From assembly GCA_000711775.1 (NCBI GenBank), contig ARYC01003127.1, forward strand, positions 16,744 through 80,743: 64,000 nt of DNA. The letters run 5' to 3'. Positions within the stretch are counted from its first letter, which is position 1. Each line of letters opens with the position of its first letter. The notes under the pieces were generated by a model. The model saw nothing but the letters and a program-made list of their open reading frames with translations. It had not been told where the DNA came from and made no database searches. The DNA is from Oxytricha trifallax (Eukaryota > Ciliophora > Spirotrichea > Sporadotrichida > Oxytrichidae). Shown piece after piece: positions 23,041-35,222 of the stretch. Made by a program: the position numbers and the translations under genes.

Positions 23041-26000
23041 TTTTAATTTAATTATCAGATCAAGTATTTTTATTTAATTTATTAATTGGTTGAAATAATA
23101 TAGATCTCTCTCACTTTACAGTTTTAAGAATTAAAACCACCCTTATTAAGAAGGTTTTCTTAAAAATATAAGTTGTAAATTTAATTTATTCAGCATTAAG
23201 AATTAATAATATTCTACATTGGAAATCGAAATTACTTAATCAAATCCCATATTGCTTGAATTATGGATATAGATGGTTTTCTTGTATCTGGTTTAGAGGA
23301 TCATGAATCATACAGCATTATTACTTTAAATTATTGAACAATTTGTGTTATCTTAATTTCAATAATTATAAATATATCTTTAGAATTAAAAAGCATAGTC
23401 TTGCAAAGAAGTTAAACTATGATGATTAATCAAATAAAATGAGTCAAGGTGAATTTTATCAATAAAAATGAAAGTATGTATCATTAAATTAAAATATATA
23501 TATAAATACATATAAAAGGTCGAGTTGAGAGTAGCACCATGTCATTAATATGTGCATTCTTAAGATTATGGCGCATTTAAGCATAATTAGTGATATATTA
23601 ATGCCAAATTTTATATTGATTCTTTAAAAAATCAGTTAACTTAGTATAAGTTATCAATACAAGAGTTCTTGGTGTACCGATTTTGTGCATAATCGGTTAA
23701 GCAGAATAAATTTGATTATTGGTCTTTAAGGCGCTGAGCCATTAGCCACTTAATTGATGTGGTTTTTTAAAAGAAAATGAAGATGTTTAAAAAGGCATAA
23801 GAATGTATTATAGTTTCTTTATTATTGATCGGGGGTCCCCAGAGACCTCATTGTTTCCACATTATTATTATTATTGTTTCATAAGGGAGGAATAAGTTTT
23901 CTAATATTATGGCAAGTTTTAATTTTACTTCAGATATACATTTAATGATATTTACCAATCTTTCGAACTATATATTACTATTGGGAGTCAGTTTCATTGA
24001 AAACGATATAATAAATAGGGATGTATACTTATAAATTTTCAACTTTCCTGAGTTTTTAGTACAAGCAGAAATCATAACTTTGTAAATTGTTTTAATTTAT
24101 AATTCTGGGGATGAATCTAATTCAAAATTTCACAGTATATTTTGTAGATTTCTTCAATACACAATTAAGTAGGTCTTACTCATTAACAAGAGGATGTATT
24201 TGTGCGAAGAATTTTTATTGCGAGTCAGCTTTAACTAAATACTTAGCAAGCTCTCTGTTTTTAAATTACTGAATTATTCAGAAGTTATGAAGTGTAATCT
24301 TTTGAAAGTAGAGAAATGGTTTCATAACGAAAATTCCAAACTTTGTAAAGAAATCACTTAGACTTCTTTGAGGATAGTTTGATTTGTCATAAATCTTTTC
24401 TAAAAGAAATTGGGATAATTAACCATTTGTAATAAAATTAATATTTTTTAGCATTTTCCAGTTCCTTTTTTACTTCTTTTGATTGAATATTTTGTAAAAC
24501 TTAAAATAAGATACATTGATTTTGAAAAGTCTACCTCTATGCTTCTAGTGTCTTTTAAGTACCATAAGGTATTGCTGTATAAAATCAAATATTCTAATAA
24601 AAATTGATAAAGTATTTAATTATCAATATGCAACTTATTATATTTCTTTACTGTTATTTATATATATCTTAATTGCAGACACTAAAATATTGATATAAAT
24701 CTTGATAATAACTCATAAATGTTCTAATAGCTTATTGAAAACAGTGATTCATCTATTATTCATGAGATTATATTAGTTTAAATGTTTATAGTTTGACTAG
24801 ATTAATTTACTATTATGCGTATTTTATAAAAATAATAATATGATATTTTAACTTTTAAGCTTTTAATATTATAAATATATTTATTATCGCTAATGAAAAT
24901 TTAAGCAAAATAGGATAATTAAATATCTGTTGTCAAGTTTTGAATTAGTGAGTATAAATTCAATTTATAAGTAATATTTTAGCAGTAATTGATAAAATCA
25001 ATCTCATGCTTAACACTAATAAAAATTGATATTAATATTACATTTTAGTTAAAATAAATGAGATAAATTACAAAATTTATTGAATTTATCTCTATTTTAT
25101 TTTTAATTTAGAATATATTTATTAATAATAGTTAGATTAATAAATTTATCATATAAGTTGGTAATACAAATTTTTCTGGTAGTCGATTGAATTTTATAAA
25201 TGATTAAAAACAAACTAAAAGATTAGCTTTGAAACAAGTCTATTTTCATATACGAAATTGAATATTAAATATTTTTTGTGACTAAATTTGGTAAATTATT
25301 GTCAATTAAATACCTATTATTTATATATTTTCGATTATTTTGTTTTTATCCATATAGAGTGATTTAAATTTATTATATGTTACATGCTGTTTATTAAAAT
25401 TCTGAAAATAATTGTATTATTATTTTAATCTTAAAATATAAATAGTAAAAGATTAAAAAGTTAAAGAAATTAAAAATTTTCACTATTAAAATGATTTGAT
25501 ATTTACTCAATTCTTTTGTCCGTATTTTTCAAGAAATCGGAAAGAAAATGTTTTCAATAAATTGATGATAAAATCATTTAAATACTATTGAACTTATTAA
25601 AAAATAATTAATTTGATGAAATTTAATATGATTAAGATTGTTATATCTATATTTAGCGTAAGTAGATGTTATCAATTTAAGATGTTGTTTTAGTCTATTG
25701 GAATTTCAAAATTTATAGACATTAATTTTTCTGATGCAATAATGTCTGTATATCATAACAGCAAGATAATTTGTAAATTTTATGTATTGTTTCATTTAAT
25801 TTCATAGCCATTTTTAATGAAATTTATCGACCTCTTTGCTACGATACAATAAATAAATTTCACAAATAGTAAAGTCTAGCTAATTTACCTATAAATTGAG
25901 TCTTGCATCAACAAGTTTATTCATTTAACTGCTAATAATATTAAAATAGCTTAAATCATCATTTTGAATAAATAAATGATTAAGAATATTTATTATTCGA

Positions 26001-26272
26001 ACTTTTAATTTATTAATAATATATAAACTGTTTGCTTATAGTTTGAGGTTTGGTTAAATTCATAAACTTATCTCATTTTCATATTAACTTGAAAAAATTT
26101 CTAGAAAATGTGATAGTTTATAAATTTACCTTTATTTTCTAATTACAGATGGCTTTACATTTTCCCTAGAGAAGCAATTTTTATAAAATCTTTTAATAAA
26201 TTTTGAAGTTTTGTTTACAAAAATCTTTAATATCATTCTATAGTAGTACTTTTAAGATATAAAAACACTTAA
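23041..26272. other. AT-rich block without a supported gene
   Basis: Apart from the short dispersed repeat at 23827 nothing stands out on either strand. The stretch 23500-23780 is slightly GC-richer but has no sustained frame. Confidence 0.4.
23827..23863 (+). repeat. Dispersed repeat GATCGGGGGTCCCC...CACATT, copy 2
   Basis: Matches 3511-3547 with a few substitutions. Here CACATT is followed directly by a TTA repeat; at the first copy a foldback element separates CACAT from a similar TTA run. Confidence 0.6.
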
Positions 26273-26693
26273 TATTGAAGGAATTCATTGATTTGGAAAA
26301 ATAAATTTGAATTAATTAATTACAATATCAAAATCTTGGCAGTTAACTTTCTGGAAACCTAGACAATATGGTACTTGTTCGATAGGGAATTCAAAATTAG
26401 CTGAACTTTACTATTGGCGGTACCCCTCTATCGCATCCCTGAAGTGAGATAACGCAACTTTAATTTTGGACTTAAAAATTATTAAACAATCACCCAAAAT
26501 TAAAGTTGAGTTAACTCGCTTCAGCGATGCGATAGAGGGGTACCGCCAATAGTAAAGTCCGGCTAATTTTGAATTCTCTTTATCAAACGAGTACCATATT
26601 GTCTAGGTTTCCAGAAAGTTAACTGCCAAGATTTTGATATTGTAATTAATTAATTCAAATTTATTTTTCCAAATCAAATGTATTCCTACAATA
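26273..26693. mobile_element. Foldback element, TATTGTAGGAATAC family, copy 2 (421 bp)
   Basis: Near-perfect palindrome. Arms of about 200 bp contain GTTAACTGCCAAGATTTTG, CTAGGTTTCCAGAAAG and a GGCGGTACCCC block. The short loop lies near 26470-26495. The right end (TTTGGAAAAATAAATT and CCTACAATA) matches copy 1; the left end is slightly degraded. Same length as copy 1, 3.2 kb away. Confidence 0.8.
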
Positions 26694-28215
26694 ATAAGAA
26701 TTTTAAAATACTGTGCAGGCTATTTACTTAAAATGAAGAAATAATTTTTGAAGTATTTTTTTTCAATAAAAAATGAGGTGGTACAAATCTCTAGTTATGC
26801 TTTAGGATTACTCTAAATTAATATCAATGAATCTAAACTACAACTTATTTATGAATATTTAAATGAAGTGAAAGATATAACTAACTAAAGTATAATAATT
26901 TACATTATAATGGAATAAATTATTAAACAGATTATGATAAAATCACAAACTAATTACATACGGCAAACAATAATAATTAATGATTTAATGGGAAATTTGT
27001 TCGAAAGATGAATAAACGATCCAAAAATAGGCTAATTTTTTAGGAAATTGTAATTAATAAAAAATTTCATATTAAATTTCTTAATATTTTTATTATTAAT
27101 ATTGCAATGAATTCCATGGAATTTGAATTTTAATGATATAAATAAATATTTTTCATATTTATCATTAATTTCAGATTTATCTCTTTTTTAAGATAAACAA
27201 AACTAAAGAGAAATGTAGCAGCATTTGTGTGAACTTATACATTTATTTTTTTAATAAATAAAAAAGTAAATAATTAATGCAAAAGGAGACACATGACACA
27301 ATATGGAATAAAGCATCTATGAGATATGGCTAATTATCTTTTATTTTGTAAATTATTTTGGCTTTGTTCATAAATTGATAATTATTGAAAAAGATACATC
27401 GGCCTCACTTTTAGTATAAATTTTAATACTAATTTGCTATTGAATAGAATTATTTATTACCTAAACCTCTCAATGCACTCTGCATAATTTTGAAATTATA
27501 AGTTTTTAGTTCAATTAACATAACAACTTAAATAGTAATTATATAGTTGATGAATATGTAGTTAATTTACCAGTTAAACATCCTATATTTATTAAATTTT
27601 TAATTTATTTATATTTTTAATATAATTTTTTAAATAAAATTTCTGTAAGACTTTAACATGTTTTAACAGCAAATTTAATAGCGTATATTTTAAATATTTG
27701 TAGAAAGTTTTAACATATTATATAGAATTTTAATTTAAAGAATTTGAAAACATAAAATTATTTTACTTTTAATTATATTTTATTTCTTTTAAATTTTATA
27801 AATATTATTTTTACAATTATTTGAAATTAAAATACAATTATAAATATTCTTTTATATTTTTTATTTGATTTAGTAAACATTTAGTTATTTTTCTAAAAAA
27901 TTAGCAGTATTTTATAATTAACTAAAAACTATGACTAAAAGATGCAAAAGTAAAAAATTATAAAATGTAATAAGACTTGACCTATTAGCAAATAACACGA
28001 GTTTGGGTTAAGGCCATAAGCAATTAGTAGTAGAGCATTGATCGTAAGTCGAGAGTTTTTAAGTAAAGCTACAAATAAGTTGAAATAGCTACACTTTCTC
28101 TGTTTCAAAGTTTGCTGATATGTTCTCTTTGCTCAGCATCACATTCAAAAATCAAATGAAAGGAAAGGTTCTTCATCTGTAGGTATGAAAAAAAAATATT
28201 GACTCAAATTTTAAT
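26694..28215. other. AT-rich spacer
   Basis: No supported gene. A short segment near 28000-28075 has a tRNA-like TAGTAGTAGAGCA string but cannot fold as a tRNA. Confidence 0.4.
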
Positions 28216-28713
28216 TCAAATTATTTAATGCCATTTTAAGCAAAAATAAAAAATAAACACAAATTAATAACAAATTTTTGGAGAATAAACAAGCAATTGC
28301 TCGTTTACATTTATACTCAGCATCATCATGATGAAAATAATCATGCATATCATCTTCAACCAATCATCATACTCTTCATGCTTCTTCTCACCTTATTCTT
28401 TTCCCACCACAATCACTCTTGAAGAACGAATGATCAAATATTCACATAGAGTAATAGAATAAATTTCTTGCGACCTTCTCTAGTCAAAGCTAACTTTTAA
28501 ACAACTTGGTATTTTTTAAAATCTGACTTCGATCACCTTTTAAAATCTATGATAAATGAGACTTTAGCATGGATTAGAGACAGAAAAGTATTTATATTCT
28601 TCTACGAGATCTCTAAGCCCTCCAACTTTCACTTTTAAGTCTCTACAAATGCCCCATGGCTCAGTTATCTATGATGACTTGTTAAAATCGGGCAAACAAT
28701 AGCGAAGTCTTAA
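28216..28713 (-). CDS. Unrecognised 165-codon coding island
   Basis: One frame is open after a TGA at 28714-28716 down to a TGA at 28216-28218, with TAA/TAG read as glutamine. It contains ITEPWGICRDLK, VGGLRDLVEEYKYF, FDQRRSQEIYS and EYLIIRSSRVIVVGKE, followed by an acidic segment and a hydrophobic tail of about 20 residues. Composition is clearly protein-like in the first 110 residues. No ATG was fixed, so the island may start at an intron or IES boundary upstream. I do not recognise the family. A second, shorter copy of its C-terminal part lies at 28920-29110. Confidence 0.5.
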
Positions 28714-28919
28714 TCAGTGTCCTCTTACTAGCAGTATCTTTGGTCGAGAAGTTGCGCAAATAAATTTGAATTCTCAAGAAAATTCAAAAAGTTATGAAAT
28801 CCTATCTATAAATGATAAAACTCAAAGTTAAACTTTTAAAAATAATTCTATTACAAAAAAGAATTAATGCAAAAAATATGAAAAATTTATAATCTCCCTA
28901 AATTTAATAATATTAAGCA

Positions 28920-29110
28920 TTTGTGTAGACAGTCAGCTGCTACTCTCTATTTACATTTTATAATTAATCCAACCATTAACACTATCGTCTATTTTTTCAT
29001 TGACTTCATAGTCTCCTTCATCATGCTCTTCCTGCTGTTACTATCGTTATTTTCCCACTTCTGTTATTCTCAAAGAACGAATGATGAAATTTTCATGGTG
29101 TTTTTAGCAA
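28920..29110 (-). pseudogene. Partial paralog of the 28.2-28.7 kb island
   Basis: The minus strand reads ENFIIRSLRITEVGK followed by Gln- and Asp/Glu-rich sequence, matching EYLIIRSSRVIVVGKE plus acidic tail of the neighbouring island. The DNA match is a direct repeat (AAGAACGAATGATNAAAT). It ends about 20 bp from the left end of the Merlin-like element. Upstream sequence in the same frame is not recognisable, so this is a fragment or a diverged last exon. Confidence 0.45.
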
Positions 29111-29130
29111 TTTCTCACGCATGATACACT

Positions 29131-29350
29131 TGCTCACACCTATTATATATTGTAAATTCATTTTTGCGAGAGCAAGATAATATCGTAGAATACATTGCAG
29201 GGTCTTAGGGGTGCAACTTTCACGGGTTAACAAGAGACAGAGCCAATTGTTTCACAAATGCGATTAAATAATAAAACCAGGCAAAGGTGTAGCAGCCTTC
29301 CCAAAAATCCTATTTTGACCTTTTAACAAGTTAGTTGAGTAATATTATTA
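29131..29350 (+). repeat. Merlin-like element, left terminal inverted repeat
   Basis: About 220 bp that align with gaps to the reverse complement of 31885-32131. Confidence 0.75.
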
Positions 29351-30492
29351 AAAAATTTAATAGTTAAATTATTATAATATTTAAAATAATAATTAATCAT
29401 ATAGGGTCATTAGAACCCCAATTATGTGTTAAGGGAGCAAATGTCCTATTCAATTAATATGGCTAATTTTCTTTTCTAGTCTGAATATTTCATTTTTAAT
29501 CCCTTATTGAGGGTTCATCTTATCATGTTTCTATCCTATGACCTGATCAGGTTGTTCTGAGGTAAGGTATCTATAAGATCTTTGTTTCATTATTGTTCTT
29601 GAGGGAAAGAGACTCCTAGAGTAGTCTTATTCTAATATGATTAAAACTTAGTTTACCTAGAAAATTTAAGTTTTTTATATGAATGTGCAAAGCCCTTAGT
29701 TCTTTTATTCAATAATCTTCTTTAGGGTAACCATCTTAAGATAAGATTGAAATCAAGGATTGCTATCCCGAAGTGATAAACTTATTCTCGGATTAATGTA
29801 TTTACATAATGCCTTTAAATCCTAGGGTTCTCCTAAATATTTTATATGTTATTAATTTCTTATAATAATAATCCCTTTATCAACGTTATATTATAATGTC
29901 CAACTATTAAATATTGTTGTGATTGATTTTAGTTTGTGACGCATCAGATTGGTATATTTATTTAATAGACTACTTTTGATAAAAATTAGATCGGTATAGT
30001 TATTAGAAAGTAATGGTGTAATCTTTGCTGATCTGAGTTTTGACATTTTTATTCTTCCTCAAGGTGGGATCTCTAAAGGTTTCTTTTGCCAAAGAGTTTG
30101 TTATTCTTCAAAAAGAGCAAATAGATGTTGTTGACCAAGTTGGAAGTGTAACATCTTAGTTTGTTTGGGAGTAATACGTGGGGTAGTTGAAGTTTAATTT
30201 AGGGTCATTAGCGGCAGAAATTTCAACTATGGGGCTTTGTTTTTGGGGTCTCTGGGTGTTCTGGAGTTATAGGTATATTTACAAATATTATGCAACCTCG
30301 GTTTATTTGTTAATTCCTAACCTAAGTTCTCTCTTGACCAGTGGTTGCATTGTAAGTGGAAATTTAATTCTCCTTCTATTTATTTTAGGTTCGAATCTAT
30401 TTTCTTAAGAAGGAGAGGTTACTAAATAGGTTTTCGAGGCCACATGTCTAAGGCAGAAATGGTTAAGGCTCTGTTTAAGATTCAGTTTAGAA

Positions 30493-30853
30493 TCATATTA
30501 TTTTTTAAAGAAAAGATTTTATGAGTCCTTTGTAGAGTGTTTTCCTTAAAATATTTTGCCTTGCGTTTAAGGAAATTTTGCATTTCTGACACTAGTTCTT
30601 CATTTTCCATATTAGTGAAGTAACTTTTATAATGAAAGTTAGTGATTGTTCACTCTCGCTAGAGTCGGAGTCGTCAAGCCATTCGTTGGAGACTAGAGCT
30701 ATATCCTCTCCACTAAGTATTTGGTGGCAGAGATCAATTAGAAATGCCATTGTGTATGCTTTATCGTACTCTGAGAGATTGTTTTTCCCATTTCTATCAG
30801 TAAAGTACTGATAGCTTAGTGAAATAAAACCAATCTTAGATTGGAGAAATTTA
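30493..30853 (-). CDS. Second ORF inside the Merlin-like element
   Basis: About 120 codons open to a TGA at 30493-30495. It contains KIGFISLSYQYFTDRNGK, YDKAYTMAFLIDLCHQIL, NEWLDDSDSSESE and CQKCKISL. The serine/aspartate-rich segment and the single CxxC are the only notable features. No ATG sets a start. Its place between the TIRs on the strand opposite the transposase suggests an accessory protein of the element or captured host sequence. Function unknown. Confidence 0.45.
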
Positions 30854-31089
30854 GCTCAATTAAACTCGTCATTTTACCACCTAGACTTACTAAAGTACAA
30901 TTTAAAGATTTTTATTTTATGCTAAATTATAATATTAAAATGTAACAATTCTATGCTAAATTTACTAAGATTAAAGTGATTAAGCTCTTTCTCAATTAAT
31001 TAAACATTTTTCAAAATGTGAAATATTAAAGATAAAATAGAATTGCTCTAGATTTCAAAACATAATGACTATAAAGAACTTTTAGATAG

Positions 31090-31880
31090 CTCATAGCCAT
31101 GAAAACGTTCTATAATAGTGCGATAAATATAATTATAGATCAAGAAAATTTATCTGAGAAGGATTTAAATATACTGCCTGTCTAGTATGCCAATATCTAG
31201 ATAAGAAGATATAGTTTTGAACCATTCCTTTTCTGGTCTAATAGTTTCTGAAAGTGTCGAATACCTTTAAGATAATTGTAACTTTAACATCTGCAAACAA
31301 TCAATAAGCAAAGAATTTTTTTTGAGAAAATGATATAATAACTAGATAGCTTTGTACTTGTGGCCAGATATAATTGGATGAGTCGCACATATAAATATAG
31401 TATAGCTTCATTAAAGACACTGATAAATCTGGATTGTGTGACTAACAAGAGAGGGTGAACAAAGATGTAAAATATTTAGCGTTCCAGACAGGACAACAAA
31501 CTCTTGAGAATACAATTGCATGTAATGTTTAACAAGTGAATATTATTTACACAGATAGCTGGGCAAGCTAAATAAATATTGATTGGGAGAATTTATACTT
31601 AGAACACTGAGGGATTTGCACTAATACTAAAATGGAAAATGAAGGACAATGAAGCATTCTAATTTCATTGAAGGATTGTGGGTAGTACTGAAATACCACA
31701 AAAGGCATACTTTTATTTAATTAGCAAAGTTTCAAAATAAATAGAACAATATCTATATGAAGCTATATGGAGAAGAAGCTAAGCATAATAAACATATTCA
31801 TAAGGCCATTATAAGTATTAATGCAGACATTTATATTATTCATTTAATGATTTTATTTAACGCATAAATTTTTAACATAT
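31090..31880 (+). pseudogene. ISXO2/Merlin-like transposase, decayed
   Basis: The C-terminal half shows the family pattern in order: FQTGQQTLENTI (the usual hydrophobic block before the second acid), IIYTDSWAS (second catalytic Asp in the TD-W context) and HSNFIEGLWVVLKYHKR (the H-N-IEG-W-LK block holding the third catalytic residue). The last block is in a different frame from the second, and TGAs separate them. The N-terminal part (from an ATG near 31099) reads LSEKDLNILPV..YANI, where a zinc-ribbon Cys pair would be expected but is lost. It probably cannot be expressed. Confidence 0.75.
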
Positions 31881-31884
31881 TTCT

Positions 31885-32131
31885 CAAATAACTTGCTTGA
31901 GGTAAAATAGGTTTTTGAGGTTTGTTCTCCCCGAAACCACTCCAACAGTGGCAAATCCCCCTTGACTTGATTTTATTATTTTATAGCATTTGTGGAAAAA
32001 ATGGATTGTAAAAAAATGGGCTCTGTCTCTTGTGAACCAGTATGAGTTGAACCCCTAATACACTGCAATGAATTCTACTTATTGAACCTGTCTTGCAAAA
32101 AATATTTACATATATAATAAACGTGTGAGCA
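31885..32131 (-). repeat. Merlin-like element, right terminal inverted repeat
   Basis: Inverse of 29131-29350, ending GTGTGAGCA. It contains a GGTTTTTGAGGTTTG block that is longer than in the left copy. Confidence 0.75.
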
Positions 32132-32264
32132 GTTGTTAACAATACCTTAATAACTGTTTTATGAAGCTCTTGATTAATGCAAAATATTTTATTTTATCAG
32201 TAAATAAGGGGTCAAGTAGTGCCTCAATGTTAAATTTATTCTTACTTTCAATAGTCTTATAAAA

Positions 32265-32440
32265 CATGCGTTAGAGTTGGAAATTAAGATCCTCTTTGTC
32301 ACAATATATTTTGGATAAGTATATTGATGAACCTTAGAATAAGGATTCAGTGGCCAATTGAGGTCCGATTGAATCCATTACAGTACAAGTAGAAGCCTAC
32401 TTATATTATCTGCTTAAACGGAGTTAGACGACATCCTTCT
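32265..32440 (+). CDS. Small unrecognised coding island
   Basis: A locally GC-richer plus-strand frame reads MRQSWKLRSSLSQYILDKY, DEPQNKDSVAN, then a TGA, then GPIESITVQVEAYLYYLL in the same frame. Glutamines are mostly TAA/TAG. The single in-frame TGA may be a nonsense change. No family recognised. Confidence 0.35.
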
Positions 32441-34186
32441 GATTAAGATTAGAGTTTTCTGTAGGTCAGAGTTGCTTTAAATTGCCTAGCTGAAGAATTA
32501 TATCATTTTTGATTTCAAGTTACTTCACTTAATCAATTGAGTTGCAATTTAATAATTTATTTTAGCAATCGATGATCCTCACAATGCTGAACAGGAATTT
32601 AGAATAAATTAGTTTATATAAATTGAAACCATATATTCTCTATTTGCCATCATTTATTAAACTAAGGTTAATTAAATTGCAATTTTTGGCAGTTTTTTTT
32701 TCAAATTTAAATACTTATATTAAGCTTTAGATATTTCTAAAATCTAGCAACTAAGAAATAATCTCAATAAAATAACAGTAATTAAGACCCTAATAGCTTC
32801 TACTTTATTAGATCTCCAGTGGCTATCAAATTATTAACTCTATCTTAATAAATAAATTATCCTGAAAACTTCTGGCTCATTAATATATAATTAAAAGAAC
32901 TATTAAATCTGACTTTAGTATAAGCAATAACAATTAAATTAAATATTTAATGCATGATTGATAGGCTATTGAATTATTTACATATTTTAATCTAAATGAA
33001 ATAGATCAATTCTTTATCACATAAAATCAAAATCGATCTTCTTTATTACATAAAATCAAATAGATCTCAGACTGATTTAGATCTCTAAAAAATAATAGAA
33101 TTAGCCTATTTTAGCCTCCTCTACGATGATGTAAGCGGAATAGTACGAGGAACAAATTTGATTAAGCAAAAAGTAAAAGTCAACTCCTTCGCGATTACTC
33201 GTAGAATTTGCTATTCTTTTAATAGCAACAGTCGCAGTTGTTATAATATTAGCAATTAAAATGGGTACTAGCACTTAAAATTATTCACCAGCTAAAATAA
33301 GGCTAAGTCATAGTTATAAAAGCTTGACTTTTGCTTAATATATTTTTATATAAGGAAGAAAAATATATTTAATCTCACAAGTAACTGAATTAAAAATATA
33401 CCAAATATTTTGCAATTTAAAAGATTAGTGGAGCCCCTGGTGGTTTTAGCATAGGATTAAATACAGTGAGAAATAATTCAGCTTTTAGAATATCAAATAA
33501 CATAAATGGAAATTAATCTGAGCTCCCTTATACTACACAGGGCCCTTTAATAGGTTTAAACGATGATTAAATTGATGAAAAAAGTTAGAACTTTGTAAAA
33601 CACGGCTTAGTAATAATTTATTTAAAATGTAAAACTTCTTTTTCCTATTAATTTTCAATGAAGAACAGCAAAATGTAAGCAATACTTCATTTAATAAAGG
33701 TATTAATTAAGTAATAACTTATTAGGCCTACGAGAAAGGAAATGCATAAGTTTAAGTTCAGAAAAAGAGCTCAAACAGCTTAAAAAAATCTATACTAAAA
33801 ATAAAAATAATTTTTAAAAAAAGTCCCACTTCTCTATTAAACTTAAATCTAAAGATATAAGTAGTTAGTAAAATTTATTGATAATAATACCAATATCAGG
33901 TAAAAGATATTAAAAATTTCTTACAAAATAAAGTTAAGAATTTTATAGGAATTTATAAATAATATTTATAGCATAGGTATAAATAGCATAAAAATCAAGG
34001 ACTCATAAAAAAGCTGTCGTCTATTCTGTATTTTCAATGTGCGAAACATTCTTTGGCTAAATTTTATTTTATCCTGTAATATGCTTCTTAAATTAATTTT
34101 AAGTTTAATTAAGTATTTTTAAGCTTTAAGTATTATTGATAAACTATAAGAGTAAATTTTTTTTTAATTTAATAAATACTGCATTA
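32441..34186. other. AT-rich spacer
   Basis: No supported gene or repeat. A GC-richer patch at 33100-33240 has no sustained frame. Confidence 0.4.
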
Positions 34187-34560
34187 ATGGCGTCTCACAT
34201 ATATAATTTAATCAACACAAATCAAGTTAAGAATTAAGATCCAAGCAAAAATAGTAGTAGATTAATCAGTATTCATGTTCTTTATTTAAAATCTTTGGCT
34301 GCCTCAACATCAACTTGTGAACCTGAAATCACTATTATCCCCTTCGACATAGCAAGAGTTAGTTAGCAGATTCAAGGAAAGAGCGCAAACCCTAATTTTA
34401 AAGAATAATATTAAAGAAGGACATATGAGAACCATGAAGACCATCTTTGCTGAGGGAGGTCCAAGAGCTCTCTTTAAATGATTCACTGCAAGTTTATGAA
34501 AAATATCTTATTTGCAGCTCTCAAAATCTGATTGTATGTACCAGTGAAAAATGTAATTGC
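34187..34560 (+). pseudogene. Mitochondrial-carrier-like gene fragment (first repeat), broken
   Basis: An ATG at 34187 opens MASHIYNLINTNQ. The frame continues to IPFDIARVSQQIQGKSANP, which matches the P-x-D-x-x-[KR]-x-R-Q signature of the mitochondrial carrier family (here PFDIARV-QIQG). After a one-base shift the next frame reads MRTMKTIFAEGGPRALFK, the EG-x-ALF+G block that ends the first carrier repeat. FTASL and ILFAALKI then LYVPVKN follow in alternating frames. TGA stands where Gly is expected in two places (LFK-TGA-FTASL and LKI-TGA-LYV). If functional it would be an inner-membrane solute carrier of the oxoglutarate/dicarboxylate type; as it stands it looks like a pseudogene or an unfinished germline copy. 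Confidence 0.55.
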
Positions 34561-35106
34561 TTTTACATCTTTGTTGATATAATGCGCTATCTCTAGAGCC
34601 AAGACTTACTTTACTCATTACTTGATTCAGATAGTTTTCTTTCGACCACGGACGATATTGTAATCGTAAAATAAGCATCCGAATATGGTAAATCGCAAAC
34701 GCAGAGAAGATTCCAGGATATTAAATTCACTATTAATCAGGATTTCTTCTCAGCAATCTCGAAGATGGGTAATGAATGTTACAGACAATCATTAATCGTA
34801 ATCTTTTAGCATTCGTAGTTAAATTACTGATGCTCGCAATCACTTCTCCAATTTCAACCTTGAGAGAGGCTAAGCATTCTAAGTATGGAATGCTTAGCAA
34901 GCATTTGTGCATCTGAGGATGCAGTCTTCACTCTTAGCCACAAATGGAAAATGTCCCAATCAATGCTGAAATTAACAGACTTTTGTCTCAGATTTATTGC
35001 AGACTACAAAAACGACTTGGTCTCTCCATCCGCTGCTACTTTCACTTCATCTATTGGCACTATTCATACTTTCAAGAGATTCATAATTATAATAAGCAAA
35101 AGATAA
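34561..35106 (+). CDS. Unrecognised coding island downstream of the carrier fragment
   Basis: The plus strand is GC-richer and open in segments: STTDDIVIVKQASEYGKSQ, INQDFFSAISKMGNECYRQS, then after a TGA near 34862 MECLASICASEDAVFTLSHK, LTDFCLRFIADYKNDL. A short alternative frame contains VHLRMQSS, which recalls the R-Q signature of a second carrier repeat but is too short to rely on. The relation to the carrier fragment is unknown. Confidence 0.35.
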
Positions 35107-35222
35107 GTTTGTATTAAAATTAATATATTAATAAGTATTCTAACTAATCAAACGCATGTAGAGTCTATTCACTCACATTAAATGTTAGTAACAAAAAACA
35201 TATCTATAAATTATTTTTTTAG

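Larger units (their letters stand above)
29131..32131. mobile_element. ISXO2/Merlin-type DNA transposon with long TIRs (3.0 kb)
   Basis: The inverted repeats at about 29131-29350 and 31885-32131 share TGCTCACAC at the tip and further blocks such as TACATTGCAG and AACAAGAGACAGAGCC. The interior holds a decayed DDE-type transposase on the plus strand (31090-31880) and a separate minus-strand ORF (30493-30853). No 8-9 bp target duplication is obvious, so exact ends are tentative. The family assignment rests on the transposase motifs, not on the TIRs. Confidence 0.75.

Noticed and set aside
28000-28075. tRNA-like D-arm string TAGTAGTAGAGCA
   Set aside because: The anticodon and T arms do not fold; at most a very degraded tRNA-derived fragment.
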